From an uncultured Collinsella sp. (lineage in GTDB: Bacteria; Actinomycetota; Coriobacteriia; Coriobacteriales; Coriobacteriaceae), in the NCBI GenBank assembly GCA_958372035.1, contig CATXML010000064.1:1-6663 (forward strand): a stretch of 6,663 nucleotides of DNA, written 5' to 3'. Positions within the stretch are counted from its first letter, which is position 1; every line of letters begins with the position of its first letter. The notes beneath the pieces were generated by a model. The model ran no database searches. It saw only the letters and a list, made by a program, of their open reading frames with translations, and was not told the origin of the DNA. The translations under genes and the position numbers were made by a program. Below are positions 4,562 through 6,663 of the stretch, one piece after another.

Positions 4562-4925
4562 TGGTGGAGGCGCGGAGAATCGAACTCCGGTCCACGAAAG
4601 CCCCCTGATTGGCATCTCCAAGCTCAGTCGCTGGTTTAGTCTCGGACGCTTTGCGCGCAGCGACACGCTCGCGGCGTCCTAACCGGTTCGGTCTTAGCCT
4701 GCGCCATACCGATTACGTGCACAGGAGCATTCCCCTAAAATGACGTCGCACCGGTGTCGGGGAAATCACCGGGTTGACGCGCCGCTATAAACTAAGCAGC
4801 GAGAGCCATAGGCTCAAAAGAAGAGTTGTTGTCAATTCAATTTGACGGTACCCCTGTTTAACGAGGCGAGGAGACCTCGGCTTGCTTCCTCTCTCAGAGC
4901 TATCGTGTCGAAACCAGTCGCCCCC
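4562..4925 (-). ncRNA. ssrA: tmRNA (transfer-messenger RNA)
   Basis: The 364-base RNA reads 5' from 4925 as GGGGGCGACTGGTTTCGAC, the standard tmRNA 5' tRNA-like end, and finishes at 4562 with CGCCTCCACCA, so CCA is encoded. The ends form a 7-bp acceptor stem with a G3-U70 wobble, the alanyl-tRNA synthetase identity pair. A T-arm (CGGAG, loop TTCGATT, CTCCG; 4589-4573) is intact. The internal tag reading frame (4833-4792) gives DNNSSFEPMALAA and stops with TAG; the ALAA end is the usual proteolysis signal. The RNA rescues ribosomes stalled on broken mRNAs and tags the product for degradation, together with SmpB. Several GC-rich helices in the 3' half (about 4640-4770) fit the pseudoknots. The gene is whole, so integration nearby has not broken it. 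Confidence 0.97.
4792..4833 (-). other. tmRNA proteolysis-tag reading frame
   Basis: Read on the minus strand from 4833, the codons GAC AAC AAC TCT TCT TTT GAG CCT ATG GCT CTC GCT GCT TAG encode DNNSSFEPMALAA. The frame is fixed by the terminal ALAA. The resume codon is taken as GAC because the codon before the upstream ATT is TGA; the Ile codon ATT cannot be fully excluded as the first one. Confidence 0.85.
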
Positions 4926-4948
4926 GAATGTTGGGAAAGTCTGGATGG

Positions 4949-4972
4949 TATCGGGCCTGCAAACACCCGATA
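4949..4972. repeat. 7-bp inverted repeat upstream of mature tmRNA
   Basis: TATCGGG (4949-4955) and CCCGATA (4966-4972) are perfect complements with a 10-base spacer, 23 bases upstream of the tmRNA 5' end. It may be a hairpin in the pre-tmRNA leader removed by RNase P, or an operator. Function is not shown by the sequence. Confidence 0.5.
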
Positions 4973-4995
4973 ACCGTCGACTTTTCAAAGAACAC

Positions 4996-5011
4996 GCGGG
5001 GTGAACCCCGC
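4996..5011. repeat. GC-rich hairpin in the ssrA upstream region
   Basis: GCGGGG (4996-5001) and CCCCGC (5006-5011) pair around TGAA. On the minus strand it would lie in the leader if ssrA starts at the suggested -10 box near 5024-5032. There is no T tract in either direction, so it is not a clear terminator. Confidence 0.45.
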
Positions 5012-5023
5012 TCGTGGATAGCT

Positions 5024-5032
5024 ATCTTACCA
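5024..5032 (-). promoter_or_regulatory. Possible extended -10 promoter for ssrA
   Basis: On the minus strand the sequence TGGTAAGAT is an extended -10 box. The -35 position at 17-bp spacing (GGCTGC) is poor. It would give a leader of about 90 bases before mature tmRNA. It is the best candidate I see in the 239-base gap between ssrA and the next gene. Confidence 0.3.
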
Positions 5033-5102
5033 CGTTCTAAAGGCAGGCAGCCGCACTATGCACGAGCTGTGAAGACCCTAATGTGCACCACACTTCGCAC
5101 TT

Positions 5103-5130
5103 TTGCCACCGAACGCGTCACGTATATTTT
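5103..5130 (+). promoter_or_regulatory. Possible sigma70-type promoter for the 144-aa gene
   Basis: TTGCCA (5103-5108) and TATTTT (5125-5130) are spaced by 16 bases and lie 34 bases upstream of the ATG at 5165. The region is locally AT-richer than its surroundings. It points away from ssrA, so 4926-5164 is a divergent promoter region. Confidence 0.42.
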
Positions 5131-5164
5131 CGCCAAGCAAAATTGACCCGTCGAAAGGACCGTT

Positions 5165-5599
5165 ATGGATACCAAGCAGCAACTCGTCAATGCCCTCGCA
5201 GGCCTGGGCTCAACCATTACCGAAGCTATGGATGTCATCGAAGGCTTTGTCCCCTGCGGACATCCCGCCCTCACGGTTTCGAACGCCCTTGTTGCGCTGG
5301 ACGCTGACGATGATGCAGCACTCGCCCAGCAGCTTGAGACCGTCGAGGGCTTTATCGACCACGTGAGTGAGAACCGCGGCGTGGCCGCCTACCACGGCAT
5401 CGAGATCGAGCTCGCGGGTCCCAAAGCCGATCTGCTCGCAGCAATCCGCGAGGTAGGCGCCCTTATGCAGACCGCAGGCGTCAAGAACACCCAGGTCAAC
5501 GAGTGGGTCTACCGCAGTCTGGCAGCACTCGACAGCTCCGACGAAAAGGCAGCCGAGCTGCTCGCAGAAAGTCCCGCCATCAAGGCCGAGCTTTTGTAA
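5165..5599 (+). CDS. Hypothetical 144-aa acidic helical protein
   Basis: I do not recognise this family. The 144-aa protein starts at ATG 5165 with AAAGGA (5154-5159) 5 bases upstream. It is acidic, Ala-rich and predicted mostly helical, without signal peptide, membrane segment or obvious catalytic motif. The N-terminal third has an ITEAMDVIEGFVPCGHPALT stretch with one Cys and one His close together (C-G-H), not enough for a metal site. The centre reads HVSENRGVAAYHGIEIEL and the C-terminus DSSDEKAAELLAESPAIK. It is a single gene with its own probable promoter and a strong hairpin after it, next to ssrA, so it is likely a host gene. A soluble cytoplasmic protein is likely; function is unknown. 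Confidence 0.82.
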   Translation: MDTKQQLVNALAGLGSTITEAMDVIEGFVPCGHPALTVSNALVALDADDDAALAQQLETVEGFIDHVSENRGVAAYHGIEIELAGPKADLLAAIREVGALMQTAGVKNTQVNEWVYRSLAALDSSDEKAAELLAESPAIKAELL

Positions 5600-5607
5600 A
5601 TAGCAGA

Positions 5608-5646
5608 CGCGGGCCCCTTGGCGCATCGTCGTCCAAGGGGCCCGCG
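5608..5646. terminator. 14-bp hairpin between convergent genes
   Basis: CGCGGGCCCCTTGG (5608-5621) and CCAAGGGGCCCGCG (5633-5646) pair perfectly around an 11-base loop. It lies in the 58-base gap between the stop of the 144-aa gene and the stop of the convergent PIN gene. A U tract is missing on both sides, so it may end transcription in both directions inefficiently or protect mRNA 3' ends. Confidence 0.72.
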
Positions 5647-5657
5647 AACAGCTCGCG

Positions 5658-6152
5658 TCAACCGATAGCCGTGCCGCCGCGTTTGGCCAAAACAAGAATC
5701 GGCATCATTTGACGAGGTGTCTTTGCTGCAAGATCGGCATGTTCGAGCAGTTTGCGATCGTTGGTCACCAAGTAATCGACCTGCGCGCGTTTGCATGCGG
5801 CGAGTACCAAGTTGTCCTCGTAATCGCGATGGAGCGTCAGATATTTGTCGGCCAGCCAAAGATCCGACGCATCTGCGCCCACGGCCGTGGCGTTTTCGGT
5901 CATGTTCCGAACAAACGCCAGCGCCGCATCGCCAATTGCACGGGCAGACGCCTCGTCGAGCGCTCCCCCGCTGGCAAGAACGCTACGCTTCAGCTCGTGT
6001 TGGACAACGTACAGCACGTCCTTGGCGATATGCACCGGAAAGAACAGCAATGCCCCCGCCTCCGCCGCCTGCCCAATAAACGCACGCGCGGCAAGCGACT
6101 CAGCATGGTCGACGCAAAACGAATCAACCCATACGTTGGCATCCAAACGCAA
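5658..6152 (-). CDS. PIN-domain protein (putative VapC-like RNase)
   Basis: From a TTG start at 6152 the product is 164 aa and opens with MRLDANVWVDSF, the usual beginning of a PIN domain. Acidic residues of the metal site can be placed as D4 (LDANVW), D45 (HIAKDVLY) or a nearby residue, D113 (DYEDNLVLAAC) and D132 (VTNDRKLL); the DNLVLAA and YLVTND segments are typical of the fold. PIN proteins are Mg-dependent ribonucleases, many of them toxins. A longer frame from GTG 6215 would run through a strong hairpin with no ribosome binding site, so I prefer TTG 6152, which has AGG four bases upstream. No antitoxin gene is visible on either side, so a toxin role is not supported; a housekeeping RNase or orphan is possible. 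Confidence 0.82.
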   Translation of the reverse strand: MRLDANVWVDSFCVDHAESLAARAFIGQAAEAGALLFFPVHIAKDVLYVVQHELKRSVLASGGALDEASARAIGDAALAFVRNMTENATAVGADASDLWLADKYLTLHRDYEDNLVLAACKRAQVDYLVTNDRKLLEHADLAAKTPRQMMPILVLAKRGGTAIG

Positions 6153-6196
6153 AAGGCCTGCGCCCGGACGACACCGATGCCGTCTGGGCGCAGGCC
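6151..6196 (-). terminator. Terminator hairpin after the metal ATPase gene
   Basis: Read on the minus strand, 6196-6181 and 6170-6155 form a 16-bp stem with one A-C mismatch and a 10-base loop, followed by four T (6154-6151). It starts 24 bases after the ATPase stop. The T tract overlaps the TTG start chosen for the PIN gene, so PIN expression probably depends on read-through or a promoter within this region. Confidence 0.75.
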
Positions 6197-6220
6197 AGAT
6201 AACGTGGGCGAACACGTCTG

Positions 6221-6663
6221 CTAACGCAGGTACGCCTTTGCGTTGCCCAGGCTGTAGGCGATCGTTGAGCCGTTGTGCAGCAGTGACGACGTCTGCGGAG
6301 TGATCATGCCGGTAATACCCAATGCCAACAGCGCCGAGTTGGTGAGCATCACCTTGGAATACGAACTCGTCAGACGGTCGATGAGACCCTGGCTCATGCG
6401 GCGCAGGCGCACGATCGCGGCCAGATCCGTATCGGTCAGGATGATATCGGCGACTTCCTTGGCGATGTCGCTTCCGCCACCCATGGCCAGGCCCACGTCG
6501 GCCAAACCGAGCGCCGGCGAATCGTTGACGCCGTCGCCCACCATGGCAACATGGCGCCCCTCGCTCTTAATGCGTTCCACATAGGCGTACTTGTCCTCGG
6601 GCAGCAGTTCGGCCTTAAACTCGTCGACACCCGCCTCGCGCGCAATGCGCTCGGCCGTGCGCT
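6221..6663 (-). CDS. P1B-type metal-transporting ATPase, C-terminal part (partial)
   Basis: About 146 C-terminal residues are present; the 5' part runs off the right edge. The in-frame sequence enters as RTAERIAREAGVDEFKAELL and holds the HAD-type hinge motif MVGDGVNDSPAL (about 6545-6510), where the Asp pair binds Mg, followed by GLADVGLAMGGGSDIAKEVAD. The segment VRLRRMSQGLIDR is the usual link to the last two membrane helices, of which one is VMLTNSALLALGITGMI. The end LLHNGSTIAYSLGNAKAYL has the HNxST pattern of heavy-metal P1B ATPases. These pumps use ATP to move metal ions across the plasma membrane; the metal cannot be assigned without the CPC-type helix. It ends with TAG and precedes a terminator-like hairpin. 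Confidence 0.93.
   Translation of the reverse strand, partial: RTAERIAREAGVDEFKAELLPEDKYAYVERIKSEGRHVAMVGDGVNDSPALGLADVGLAMGGGSDIAKEVADIILTDTDLAAIVRLRRMSQGLIDRLTSSYSKVMLTNSALLALGITGMITPQTSSLLHNGSTIAYSLGNAKAYLR

Noticed and set aside
4562..4620. A tRNA gene, suggested by T-arm, acceptor and CCA
   Set aside because: The matching 5' half is 300 bases away at 4925 and a tag frame is present, so this is the 3' part of tmRNA.
4785..4988. 67-aa open frame on the minus strand
   Set aside because: It lies over the tmRNA 5' half and its upstream region; the RNA gene explains the sequence.
1..6663. CRISPR array or insertion sequence
   Set aside because: No regularly spaced repeats and no transposase with terminal inverted repeats were seen; the only long direct repeat is the VR/TR pair.

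Overview
The window looks like the right-hand end of an integrated tailed-phage genome joined to host chromosome. It is GC-rich with dense bacterial genes, strong AGGAGG-type ribosome binding sites and frequent GTG or TTG starts. The host tmRNA, metal ATPase and overall style fit a high-GC actinobacterium, perhaps a gut Coriobacteriia such as a Collinsella or Olsenella relative. That assignment is inference; no 16S or ribosomal marker is present.

Positions 1-2264 hold a diversity-generating retroelement (DGR) in the order target gene, avd, template repeat, reverse transcriptase. The 3' end of a target gene enters at position 1 and carries the variable repeat VR (1-110). The template repeat TR (740-849) matches it at 104 of 110 positions. 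All six differences fall on adenines of the TR, which is the signature of adenine-specific mutagenic retrohoming. An Avd-like protein (227-697) lies between the repeats. A reverse transcriptase with a YMDD active site (1053-2264) follows. The TR is enclosed by a 15-bp long-range helix (702-716 with 905-919), and a second 10-bp helix reaches into the RT start codon. Together these outline a structured DGR RNA.

Positions 2261-4456 continue the phage late region on the same strand. First comes a small coiled-coil protein whose ATG overlaps the RT stop, followed by a UUCG-loop terminator. Then come a membrane-anchored coiled-coil protein, a probable holin, an Amidase_3/SH3 endolysin and a small membrane-anchored protein. 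A strong bidirectional terminator (4462-4493) closes the unit.

Positions 4562-4925 (minus strand) are the tmRNA gene ssrA, with an encoded CCA and the tag DNNSSFEPMALAA. Phage genes stop just beyond the 3' end of ssrA, a classic integration target, so the prophage-host junction probably lies there.

Positions 4926-6663 are probably host chromosome: a two-way promoter region, an unrecognised 144-aa protein, a PIN-domain protein on the minus strand, and the C-terminal part of a P1B-type metal-transporting ATPase, with strong hairpins between the genes.

In working terms, the DGR would rewrite codons in the C-terminal ligand-binding fold of a phage receptor-binding or other displayed protein. 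The lysis cassette then releases progeny carrying altered binding sites.
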